The translations under genes were made by a program, and so were the position numbers. DNA of 33,017 nucleotides from Clostridiaceae bacterium (lineage in GTDB: Bacteria; Bacillota; Clostridia; Oscillospirales; Acutalibacteraceae): the NCBI GenBank assembly GCA_904501705.1, contig CAJGCA010000014.1, positions 1 to 33,017 of the forward strand. Direction: 5' to 3'. Positions 22,209-29,065 of the stretch are shown here, piece after piece. Numbering within the stretch: the first letter of the stretch is position 1; each line of letters begins with the position of its first letter. The notes beneath the pieces were generated by a model. That model searched no databases, was not told where the DNA came from, and saw nothing but the letters and a program-made list of their open reading frames with translations.

Positions 22209-23096
22209 ATGGGGCGCTACGCATACACGCCCGAGCAGAACGCGTGGCTGGCCGAGCGCTTCCCGACCACGCCGAACCGCCAGCTGGCGGAGGAGTTCGA
22301 GGAGCGATTCGGCGAGCCTGTCACCGCGACCGCCATGGGCTCGTGGGGCGGCAACCGCCACCTGCGCAAGGAGCCGTGGGTGCGCGGGGCCGCCAACCGC
22401 AAGTACACCGACGAGCAGCTGGACTTCCTTCGCGAGGCGATACCGGGCCGCTCGCTCTCGCAGGTCAACGACCTCTACGAGGCGAGGTTCGGCACGCGGC
22501 TCACGCGGGCGGCGCTCTGCAACCTGCGGTCGAAGCTGGGCGTCTACTGCGGGGTCAACGCGGGGCGCTTCCGCAAGGGGCAGGAGCCGCCGAACAAGGG
22601 CAGGACGTGGGACGAGATGGGCATCAGCGCGGAGTCGCAGGAGCGCATGCGCCGCACGCAGTTCCGACCGGGACAGCTCCCGCACAACACCCGCCCGCTG
22701 CTCGACGTGCGGAGGTCGAGGTCGGGGGGCATGGAGATACACGTCGGCCTGAACCGGCGGGAGAAGGCCAACGACCAATGGATACCGCTCGCGCAGTTCA
22801 ACTGGATGGCGGCGAACGGCCGCGACTGGCCCGACGGGTGCAAGGCCATCCACATCGACCGCGACCCGCTCAACGACGACGCCGACAACATCGAGCCGGT
22901 GCCCGCCGGGCTGTGGCCGCTCGTCATAGGCGCGGTGCCGGGGCAGCTCGAATGGCACGACCGCGAGACGCTGCGGGCGGCCGTGCTCTACGCGCGGGTC
23001 ACCCGCGCGAGGGTGGACGCGGCGCGCCGGGGGCGCATCGCCGCCGGGAAGCCACGCAAGGGGGACATACGCCCCGAGGACGGCGATGCGGACTGA
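22209..23096 (+). CDS. HNH endonuclease with two N-terminal HTH repeats
   Basis: A 295-residue protein. Two similar DNA-binding repeats lie at residues about 5-55 and 65-115 (YTPEQNAWLAERFPTTPNRQLAEEF and YTDEQLDFLREAIPGRSLSQVN). The nuclease region at 195-231 reads FNWMAANGRDWPDGCKAIH, then IDRDPLNDDADNIEPV, with His215, Asp217, Asn222 and Asn227 in the usual places. Free-standing HNH proteins of this type are often homing-type or genome-exchange nucleases. The basic C-terminus ends in a disordered stretch. Confidence 0.85.
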   Translation: MGRYAYTPEQNAWLAERFPTTPNRQLAEEFEERFGEPVTATAMGSWGGNRHLRKEPWVRGAANRKYTDEQLDFLREAIPGRSLSQVNDLYEARFGTRLTRAALCNLRSKLGVYCGVNAGRFRKGQEPPNKGRTWDEMGISAESQERMRRTQFRPGQLPHNTRPLLDVRRSRSGGMEIHVGLNRREKANDQWIPLAQFNWMAANGRDWPDGCKAIHIDRDPLNDDADNIEPVPAGLWPLVIGAVPGQLEWHDRETLRAAVLYARVTRARVDAARRGRIAAGKPRKGDIRPEDGDAD

Positions 23097-23173
23097 TTGC
23101 CCACGCCGCGCGTTTCAGGGGCGAATTCGCTAGGAGCTAAGCGCGAGAGACGTATCAGAGAGGATGAGAGACC

Positions 23174-23518
23174 ATGGCGAAGAACCGTGACGTTCAGGGA
23201 GTCGGCATCGTGTTCGGCGACTTCAAGCTGGTGCCGCTCGACGACCGCAACTGGGAGCTGTGCCACCGGCACGAGACTGCGGACACGAGGACGGCGCGCG
23301 ACTCCGGCACCGTGGGCAAGGTGCGCTGGCACCGTCTGGGGCGCTACTACCAGCACAACACCATCCACCTCGCCATCCAGTACGCGGCAGGCCGCGCGTT
23401 GAAGGACAAGGCGTACGGCGAGCAGATGGAGCTGATGGACGCCCTGCACGAGTACGAGACGATCACGAGCGCGTTCGCGGCCGAGGTGTCGCGCGCGCTG
23501 GAAGGGGGCAAGGAATGA
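23174..23518 (+). CDS. Conserved phage protein of unknown function
   Basis: A 114-residue protein behind GAGAGGATGAGAGACC. The body (FKLVPLDDRNWELCHRHE, SGTVGKVRWHRLGRYYQHNT, HLAIQYAAGRALKDKA) matches a small protein that I have seen across Gram-positive phages, but its function is not known to me. Its C-terminal helix may mediate dimerisation. It opens the cassette row of small genes. Confidence 0.6.
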   Translation: MAKNRDVQGVGIVFGDFKLVPLDDRNWELCHRHETADTRTARDSGTVGKVRWHRLGRYYQHNTIHLAIQYAAGRALKDKAYGEQMELMDALHEYETITSAFAAEVSRALEGGKE

Positions 23519-23820
23519 CCGAACGCAAGCCGATAACGGCCGACCTGCGCAGGTGGTGGGATCTGCACTGCCGCACGCTGGCCACGCCCGAGCTGGACGA
23601 GGGGCTGGGCGCGCTGTGCGGCGCCATCGACGCCGTGCACGCCAACCTGGAGGGCGAGTGCGAGAGCCTGCGCCGGGAGCTCGACCGCGTGCTGGGGGAG
23701 CAGGAGGAGCCGCGCGCCATCGCCGAGGCGACCATAGCCATCACCCCCACGCTCGACTGGACGGGCGTCGCGCGGGAACTGCGCGCCCTCGCCGACACGC
23801 TGGCAGGTGATGCGCGATGA
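23515..23820 (+). CDS. Small helical cassette protein
   Basis: A 101-residue protein overlapping its neighbour by four bases. Helices with many charged residues (GALCGAIDAVHANLEGECESLRRELDRVLGE) suggest a coiled coil. It has no motif of known function and ends in a GVARELRALADTLAG helix like other genes in this row. Overlaps the Lar-like gene at ATGA. Confidence 0.55.
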   Translation: MTERKPITADLRRWWDLHCRTLATPELDEGLGALCGAIDAVHANLEGECESLRRELDRVLGEQEEPRAIAEATIAITPTLDWTGVARELRALADTLAGDAR

Positions 23821-24068
23821 CCGACGTGATGCCATGCCCCTTCTGCGGCGGGAGCGGCCTGCGGCACGTGCCGCGCGAGCTGGACGGCACCGAGCGCCCC
23901 GCGCTCGACATCGACGGCGCGCTGAGCGTGAGCGTCACCGGCGACGGGTGGTACGCCGTGCGCTGCGGCGACTGCTGCGCGATGGGGCCGCGCGTCAGGG
24001 CGACGCGCGCCAAGGGCTGCGGCAAGGCGCTGGACGCGTGGAACAGGAGAACGATATGGGCGCAATGA
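23817..24068 (+). CDS. Lar-type restriction-alleviation-like zinc protein
   Basis: An 83-residue protein with the Lar-family plan: an N-terminal PCPFCGG pair, a V-R-C-x-x-C pair (VRCGDCCAMGPR) and a final AWNRR motif (LDAWNRRTI). Lar of the Rac prophage changes type I restriction in E. coli; in other phages the family is named by similarity only. If it acts so here, it would protect incoming DNA. The function is inferred from the motif. Confidence 0.75.
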   Translation: MTDVMPCPFCGGSGLRHVPRELDGTERPALDIDGALSVSVTGDGWYAVRCGDCCAMGPRVRATRAKGCGKALDAWNRRTIWAQ

Positions 24069-24454
24069 CCGCAACCGAAGAGCTGCGCCGCATGCTGGAC
24101 GAGCGCGGGGTGGAGCACACGGACGCAGAGGACGGCCATGCGCAGCACACATGGTGGAGCGACGGTGACCACGAGATAGGGGCAAGCAACAGCGGCGAAC
24201 GTCTGGCCGTGTATAACCTCACCCCCGAGCAGGCCATCGCCGCGACGCTGGGAGCTGGGACGTGTCACAACGCATCGAAGGTGATGGACGAGCACGGCCA
24301 AGCGCGTTTCGCTTGCTCGGAATGCGGCGCATGGATTGACTCGCGCATGCTGTGGAACCCCGAGTATCGCAACGGCGAAAGCCCGTGGGTCAGTGGTTGC
24401 AGGCTTAACTACTGCCCAAACTGCGGACGGCGAATCGAGGTGGACGATGGCTGA
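24056..24454 (+). CDS. Cassette protein with C-terminal zinc ribbon
   Basis: A 132-residue protein; ATG 24056 is preferred because AGGAGA lies five bases upstream, and it overlaps the Lar-like gene by 13 bases. The N-terminal helix (TATEELRRMLDERGVEH) resembles the start of other cassette genes. The C-terminal half has a split zinc ribbon: CSEC in FACSECGAW and CPNC in NYCPNCGRR. DNA around 24300-24440 is lower in G+C. The function is unknown. Confidence 0.6.
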   Translation: MGAMTATEELRRMLDERGVEHTDAEDGHAQHTWWSDGDHEIGASNSGERLAVYNLTPEQAIAATLGAGTCHNASKVMDEHGQARFACSECGAWIDSRMLWNPEYRNGESPWVSGCRLNYCPNCGRRIEVDDG

Positions 24455-24674
24455 GTACGTCTACGGCACGGACGGCCACGAAGGTCACTGGCTCACGGGC
24501 GAGGAAATTGTCCGATGCAGGGATTGCAGGCACTACGACGAAATCATCCACGCCTGCGACCACCCGTGCGTATCCCCGCTTCGCGGAGACTGCCCCGAGA
24601 ATTGGATTTTCAGCTGCTTCGACAACGACTTCTGTTGCTGGGGCAAGCGCAAGGAGGGGGACGATGGGCAATAG
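24447..24674 (+). CDS. Small cysteine-rich cassette protein
   Basis: A 75-residue protein overlapping its neighbour by 8 bases behind GAGGTGGACG. Seven or more cysteines, including CRDC in EIVRCRDCRHYDE and a C-terminal FSCFDNDFCCWGKRKE, suggest metal binding. DNA is more AT-rich than average. It resembles short Cys-rich phage proteins seen beside DUF-type early genes; the role is unknown. Confidence 0.6.
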   Translation: MAEYVYGTDGHEGHWLTGEEIVRCRDCRHYDEIIHACDHPCVSPLRGDCPENWIFSCFDNDFCCWGKRKEGDDGQ

Positions 24675-24870
24675 CACCTATCGCGGCTACAACGGCAGCG
24701 GCGGCAAGGGTGCCATCCGTGGCATCGACCCCTACGCCCCGCGCTGGGGCAAGGCCGCACGCTCCGAGGCGCGGGCCATGCTCATGGCGGGTGCGCCGCC
24801 CGAGAAGGTGGCCGCGCACTTCGGCGTGGCTGTGCGCAAGGTACGCAAGCTGATGGAGGTGGACGCATGA
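24664..24870 (+). CDS. Small HTH-like cassette protein
   Basis: A 68-residue protein. A flexible Gly-rich N-terminus (YRGYNGSGGKGAIRGIDPY) precedes a helix-turn-helix-like segment, RSEARAMLMAGAPPEKVAAHFGVAVRKVRKLM, matching DNA-binding domains of transposase or regulator type. It may regulate nearby genes. Its end, MEVDA, and the next start form the repeated junction GAGGTGGACGCATGAG. Confidence 0.6.
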   Translation: MGNSTYRGYNGSGGKGAIRGIDPYAPRWGKAARSEARAMLMAGAPPEKVAAHFGVAVRKVRKLMEVDA

Positions 24871-25367
24871 GCATCACTGACGAGCTGAGGAAGTGGATGG
24901 ACAGAACGACGATTCGATTTGATGGACGTGGGTGCTTGCTTGGCACGGCTGAGGAATTGACCGCCATCGCCGACCGCATCGACGCGGAGCACGAGAGCGC
25001 CTGCGCCGCAGCCTACGGCAATGGCGTCATGTCTGTGCCGATCGCGCTGGACGAGAGCGCATGGGTCAAGTTCCCCGTGGACGCTGACGGCGTGCCAATC
25101 CACGTCGGGGACGTGATGGACGGCTACGGCAAGACCATCGAGGTCTTGGAGCTGCGATACGGACGCAGCGGATGGGTGCTCATCAGCAGGGACGGCAACG
25201 GCTATGCTGACACGTTTGCGTTCGCGCACCACCACGAGCCAACCGTCGAGGACGTGATGGTGGAGTTCGCCACTGACTGGGAGTGTGCGGAGGATGGCGA
25301 GGACAAGACGGCTGTGCTCAAGGAGTACGCCGCCAAGCTGCGGCTGGCAGAGGAGGTGGACGCATGA
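24867..25367 (+). CDS. Cassette protein of a Coriobacteriia-type phage family
   Basis: A 166-residue protein. The N-terminal helix pair (ITDELRKWMDRT, then ELTAIADRIDAEHESAC) and a central beta region (DADGVPIHVGDVMDGYGK) followed by a HHHEPTVEDVMVEF helix form a pattern that I associate with small genes in phages and prophages of gut Coriobacteriia. No catalytic residues are evident. Both ends carry the repeated junction sequence. The function is unknown. Confidence 0.6.
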   Translation: MSITDELRKWMDRTTIRFDGRGCLLGTAEELTAIADRIDAEHESACAAAYGNGVMSVPIALDESAWVKFPVDADGVPIHVGDVMDGYGKTIEVLELRYGRSGWVLISRDGNGYADTFAFAHHHEPTVEDVMVEFATDWECAEDGEDKTAVLKEYAAKLRLAEEVDA

Positions 25368-25618
25368 GCTGCAAGTATTGCAAGCCGCTAATGACCATAC
25401 GCACCAGCGTGTTCTTCGAGCACATACCAGAATCACCGCGACATACCAACAATGGCGGCAAACTGTCAATCCGCGCCGAAGGTTCCGACTTCTACCTTCA
25501 CTACGAAAACGATAGCGAAGTGTTCTACAACCCCGTGGAGATAATCGAGCGCTGGCCTATCAGAAATTGCCCTATGTGTGGTGAGAAGTTGCCGAGCGCA
25601 AGGGAGGTGGACAAATGA
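25364..25618 (+). CDS. Zinc-ribbon cassette protein, AT-richer
   Basis: An 84-residue protein. Its zinc site is split between the ends: C3KYC6 and C69PMC72 (RNCPMCGEKL), with a beta-rich middle (GGKLSIRAEGSDFYLHYEND). Base composition is clearly lower in G+C than in the flanking genes, suggesting recent acquisition from another source. It starts at the repeated junction GAGGTGGACGCATGAG. The function is unknown. Confidence 0.65.
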   Translation: MSCKYCKPLMTIRTSVFFEHIPESPRHTNNGGKLSIRAEGSDFYLHYENDSEVFYNPVEIIERWPIRNCPMCGEKLPSAREVDK

Positions 25619-25905
25619 GCCGTACAGACATACCTCCAGCTACCCTCGCACGGAGCCTGCGGCGCATGGCGGGTGACGGCAGCATCGAGTGGGTCACGCA
25701 GCCGATTCAGGCGAGCGTGCTGCTGGACGTGGCCGATCAGCTGGACGAAAACGCAAGGCTGCGGGAGCTGGTGCGCTGGATGTACGACCGAATGGACGAG
25801 AGCTGTGCGGTGCAGCATCCGTATGCGCCCGCGCCAATTAGCTACGACCGACTCATGCAAGCGCTTGCACGAGCACGCGAGCTGGGAGTGGAAGTGAATG
25901 CATGA
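25615..25905 (+). CDS. Small helical cassette protein
   Basis: A 96-residue protein overlapping its neighbours by four bases on each side. It is helical (ATLARSLRRMAGD, ASVLLDVADQLDENARLRELVRWMYDRMDE) and ends in a RARELGVEVNA helix. The N-terminal part may be DNA-contacting. It has no recognised family; the layout follows that of the other cassette genes. Confidence 0.55.
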   Translation: MSRTDIPPATLARSLRRMAGDGSIEWVTQPIQASVLLDVADQLDENARLRELVRWMYDRMDESCAVQHPYAPAPISYDRLMQALARARELGVEVNA

Positions 25906-26150
25906 GGGAAGTCCGGTACGGGCGCCGGCTGTCAGACGAGGAGCGCGCCGTGGCGGAGCACGAGCTGTCGCTCACCGCCGACGACGTGGCGTTGGTGATG
26001 GGCAAGCACGGCGGGCAGGCCGCGATGGCGCGGGCGTGGGTCGACCGCAAGGGCGAGGTGCACGTCGCGTGCAACCTTTTCACCAAGAGCTCGTTCTCGT
26101 TCAGCGACGGCGGCGCGGCCGTGGAGTTCCGGCGCAAGCTGGGGGAGTGA
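25902..26150 (+). CDS. Hypothetical cassette protein
   Basis: An 82-residue protein coupled to the previous gene at ATGA. It is alpha/beta, with ELSLTADDVALVMGKHGGQAAMARAWVDRKGEVHVAC as the most distinctive part. High G+C as in the genome average. No motif of known function is seen. Confidence 0.5.
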   Translation: MREVRYGRRLSDEERAVAEHELSLTADDVALVMGKHGGQAAMARAWVDRKGEVHVACNLFTKSSFSFSDGGAAVEFRRKLGE

Positions 26151-26176
26151 CCTACGATGGCGTGGAGGTGATGCCC

Positions 26177-26650
26177 ATGCACGCGACGGCGAGGGAGTTC
26201 TTCGAGAGCGCACGCGAGGCCGCCCGCGACGCGGCGCGGTGCAGGCGGCAGCTCGACGCGATGGAGTGCCGCGCGGACGGGCTGGGCGGCGGCGGCTTCG
26301 AGCCGCGCGTCAGGAGCACGCCAGACCCCGACCGCATGGGCGCCCGCGTCGCCGCGCTCGCCGACCACGGCGGGATGCTCGAGCGGCGCATGGAGGAGGA
26401 CTACCGGCTCATCGACGCGGCGTGCGCGGTGCTCTACGGCCGCGACAGCCGCGGCGGGCTGTACGCGCTCGTGGGCTGGCCCGCCGACGCCATCTACCAC
26501 CACTACCTCGCGCTGCGGACGTGGGAGGAGACGGCCGACCTGCTGGGGTACAGCGCAAGCCACACCAAGCACGCGGTGGGCATGGCGCTCGAGTTCGCGG
26601 ACGCCAACGGCCAGATGTGGACGGAGCTGGGACGCGGGATGGCGGAGTGA
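26177..26650 (+). CDS. HTH late-gene regulator candidate (sigma-70 region 4-like)
   Basis: A 157-residue protein from ATG 26177, placed 8 bases after GGAGG; GTG 26147 and ATG 26171 are alternatives. A helical N-terminus (FFESAREAARDAARCRRQLDAM) leads to a C-terminal helix-turn-helix like sigma region 4 (YHHYLALRTWEETADLLGYSASHTKHAVGMALEF). Proteins with this plan (ArpU/RinA/DUF1492-like) close the early block and activate late genes in Gram-positive phages. It is the last early gene, directly before the terminator and packaging genes. Confidence 0.7.
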   Translation: MHATAREFFESAREAARDAARCRRQLDAMECRADGLGGGGFEPRVRSTPDPDRMGARVAALADHGGMLERRMEEDYRLIDAACAVLYGRDSRGGLYALVGWPADAIYHHYLALRTWEETADLLGYSASHTKHAVGMALEFADANGQMWTELGRGMAE

Positions 26651-26718
26651 GCACGGCGCCGCACGGCACTGGCCGCATGTGGCCGGCGAATCTGTGGTAT
26701 GAGTAGGTTGGAATCGAC

Positions 26719-26754
26719 AGGCCCCTCGGGATGACCGGGGGGCCTTTTCTTTTT
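26719..26754 (+). terminator. Intrinsic terminator between early and late regions
   Basis: AGGCCCCTCGG at 26719-26729 pairs with CCGGGGGGCCT at 26735-26745 around GATGA with one wobble, followed by TTTTCTTTTT. It ends early transcription before the HNH/terminase genes, so late expression must begin after it or read through it, perhaps with the upstream regulator. Confidence 0.92.
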
Positions 26755-26772
26755 GGATCGGGGAGTGGATGC

Positions 26773-27099
26773 ATGGCCAAGGCCAACCCCCGCCGCTCCA
26801 ACGGCTCCGCGCGCGACAGGCTGCGCCAGCGGTGGCGCTCCCTCGGCGAGCCGTGCGCTCTCTGCGGCAGGCCCATCGACTACAGCCTGGGCATGGTGAT
26901 CGACCCGCGCACCGGACGCACGCGACCGCACCCGATGAGCTTCGTGGTGGACGAGGTCGTGCCGGTCAGCAGGGGAGGGTCTCCGCTCTCGATGGGCAAC
27001 ACCCGCCCGGCGCACTGGATCTGCAACGCGCGCCGCGGCGACGGGACCAGGGCGACCGGACCCACGACGCTGGCGCTCCCGCAGCCCTGGGAGCTTTGA
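26773..27099 (+). CDS. HNH endonuclease beside the terminase genes
   Basis: A 108-residue protein. It has the compact HNH plan of packaging-associated nucleases (as HK97 gp74): zinc pair C28-x-x-C31, the FVVDEVVPVSRGG strand-loop, Asn76, His81 and C84-N85 in HWICNARRGD. At the usual His site this protein has Glu (DEVVP); this change also occurs in related phage proteins. It directly precedes the cos/terminase region and may be needed for cutting at genome ends. Confidence 0.85.
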   Translation: MAKANPRRSNGSARDRLRQRWRSLGEPCALCGRPIDYSLGMVIDPRTGRTRPHPMSFVVDEVVPVSRGGSPLSMGNTRPAHWICNARRGDGTRATGPTTLALPQPWEL

Positions 27100-27350
27100 G
27101 GCCGGATCGAGACTTTGCGGCGGGGTTCCTGGCGGCTCTCCGCGGCCGCCCTCGCAGCACTCCTCGACCCCACCCCCGATCCCCTCCCCCCGGGGGCGTA
27201 GCCCTCTCAGAGGTCGCAGGGCTCACACTCCCGAAACCGAACCCGCAATAAGGCCACGCGCAGGGCCCTTGTCCCCTTCCGCCCTGTTCGCATAGGCACC
27301 GGGACGGTCCCCCACCGCCGGGGCCGTCCCACCGACGCACTGGAGGCGAA
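27100..27350. other. Candidate cos/packaging region
   Basis: No gene is seen in these 251 bases. A very C-rich run (27166-27197) ends in the palindrome CCCCCGGGGG at 27187-27196. The stretch lies between the HNH nuclease and TerS genes, the usual site of cos in phages with this order. A second structured element (27301-27330) follows. Ends cannot be read from a closed contig, so the cut site is unknown. Confidence 0.45.
27301..27330 (+). other. Strong hairpin upstream of TerS
   Basis: GGGACGG-t-CCCC at 27301-27312 pairs with GGGG-CCGTCCC at 27320-27330, with one bulged T. No T-run follows. It lies 20 bases before the TerS start and could be part of the packaging site or limit read-through. 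Confidence 0.5.
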
Positions 27351-27614
27351 ATGCCGAAGAACAAGGCACTCCCCACGAGCTGCCCCGAATCCATCGAGGA
27401 GGCGTGGGCGGCCGGCGACGAGCTGGCGATGGCGCGCGCCGTCGTGCGCAAGTACGCGCGCGTGCTCGACATGACCGACAGCGGGCGCGACATCAAGCCG
27501 CTGGCCACGGGCATGTTCGAGGCAATGGACAGGGTGCGCACGATCGAGGCTAAGCGCTCGGGGACCGAGACGCCCCTGGCGTCCATCCTCGCCAGGGCTG
27601 ACGGGGCCGCGTAG
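27351..27614 (+). CDS. Terminase small subunit candidate
   Basis: An 87-residue protein, short for TerS, with ACTGGAGGCGAA before the start. It is helical (IEEAWAAGDELAMARAVVRKYARVLDM, then DIKPLATGMFEAMDRVRTIEAKR) and ends in SILARADGAA. Small proteins of this kind in front of TerL are TerS in actinobacterial phages; they recognise the packaging site and load TerL. It is coupled to TerL by a shared base (GTG at 27614). DNA-binding motif not clear. Confidence 0.75.
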   Translation: MPKNKALPTSCPESIEEAWAAGDELAMARAVVRKYARVLDMTDSGRDIKPLATGMFEAMDRVRTIEAKRSGTETPLASILARADGAA

Positions 27615-29065
27615 TGCGCGGCAGCCAGACGCCCACGTACTCGTGGTGCGAGAGCTACACGCGCACCGAGGGGCCGCTGGCATCGGAGCTGGCGGACGCC
27701 TACGGCATGAGCCCGCATCCCTGGCAGCGCACGCTGCTGGACGACTGGCTGGCGCTGGACGACGACGGCAGGCTGCTCAACAGCATGTGCGTCCTGCCGG
27801 TGCCGCGCCAGAACGGGAAGACGGGCGTCTGCGACCCGCGCGAGACGTGGGGACTCGTGCACCGCGGCGAGTGGATCCTGCACACCGCGCAGGAGTTCCA
27901 GACGGCGCAGAAGGCCTTCGACCGCCTGCGCGCCAAGTTCGGCCAGTGCCGCAACGACCCGAGGGCGCGATTCCCCGAGCTGAACGCCCTCGTGCGCCGG
28001 TACACCGTGAGCGCCGGGCAGATGGTGCTCGACCTGACGAACGGCGGTCACATCGAGTTCCGAACGCGTGGCTCGAACTCCGACATGGGGCGCGGCGGCA
28101 CGTTCGACGTGGTGGTCATAGACGAGGCGCAGACCTACACGGACGCGCAGGACGCGGCGCTCTCGCCGCTCAACTCCGCGGCACCGCACGGCAGCCCGCA
28201 GACCATCTTCATGGGCACCGTCCCCGACCCCTCATCGCCGCACAAGGGCGAGAAGTTCGCCATGATCCGCGCGTCGATGCACGAGGACCCGTACGCGGGC
28301 GCCTGCATCCACGAGTGGGCGGCGCCCGAGGTCGGCGACGTGCGCGACATATCGCGATGGTACGAGTTCAACCCGTCGCTGGGCTACCAGCTGCTCGAGC
28401 GCGGCTTCTGGAAGGACGTGCGCACGATGGCGCCCGATACCTTCGCGCGCGAGCACCTCGGGTGGTGGCCGGAGGCGATAGCGACCTCCGCGCCCATCCT
28501 CGCGCGCGACTGGGACGCCTGCCGCATCGAGGACCCGCGGCGCGACGGGCTCGTCTGCTACGCGGTGAAGTTCAGCCCCGACGGCTCGGTGGGCACGCTG
28601 GCCGCGTGCCACAGGCCGCCCGACGGCGTCCCCTTCGTGTACGTGGTCGACTCGCGCGGCCTCGGGCACGGCATCGGCTGGTTCGTCGACACGCTGGTGC
28701 GCATCCAGGACAAGGCCGCCCTGATCCTCATCGACGGCCAGAGCAACGCGCAGACCCTCACCGAGCGCCTGCTCGCCGAGGGGGTGCCGAAGAACGAGGT
28801 CATGCGCCCCCGCGCGTCCGACGTGGCGGCGGCCTGCAGCTCGCTGGCCAACGCGGTCAAGGAGCGGCAGGTCACCCACTACGGGCAGGAGGCGCTCGAC
28901 GCATCCGCCACGAGGTCGAGGCGCAGGAGCCTCGGCTCGGGCGGGGGATGGGGGTTCGCATCCACCGAGGAGGCGGACGCGACCCTCGTGGAGGCGTGCG
29001 CCCTCGCGTACTGGGGCGCCATGACGACCAAGCGCAACCCGGAGAGAAAGGCGGTGGTCTGGTGA
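27614..29065 (+). CDS. Terminase large subunit
   Basis: A 483-residue packaging motor from GTG 27614. The ATPase has a Walker A variant PVPRQNGKT (62-70), Walker B VVVIDEAQ (166-173) and a QTIFMGTV coupling motif near 200. The nuclease domain from about 310 includes the KFSPDG strand-turn, a LILIDGQSN strand with Asp near 374 and a final acidic helix (EADATLVEACALAYWG). The length and motifs fit the HK97-type TerL of actinophages. It follows TerS and overlaps the portal gene. Confidence 0.95.
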   Translation: MRGSQTPTYSWCESYTRTEGPLASELADAYGMSPHPWQRTLLDDWLALDDDGRLLNSMCVLPVPRQNGKTGVCDPRETWGLVHRGEWILHTAQEFQTAQKAFDRLRAKFGQCRNDPRARFPELNALVRRYTVSAGQMVLDLTNGGHIEFRTRGSNSDMGRGGTFDVVVIDEAQTYTDAQDAALSPLNSAAPHGSPQTIFMGTVPDPSSPHKGEKFAMIRASMHEDPYAGACIHEWAAPEVGDVRDISRWYEFNPSLGYQLLERGFWKDVRTMAPDTFAREHLGWWPEAIATSAPILARDWDACRIEDPRRDGLVCYAVKFSPDGSVGTLAACHRPPDGVPFVYVVDSRGLGHGIGWFVDTLVRIQDKAALILIDGQSNAQTLTERLLAEGVPKNEVMRPRASDVAAACSSLANAVKERQVTHYGQEALDASATRSRRRSLGSGGGWGFASTEEADATLVEACALAYWGAMTTKRNPERKAVVW

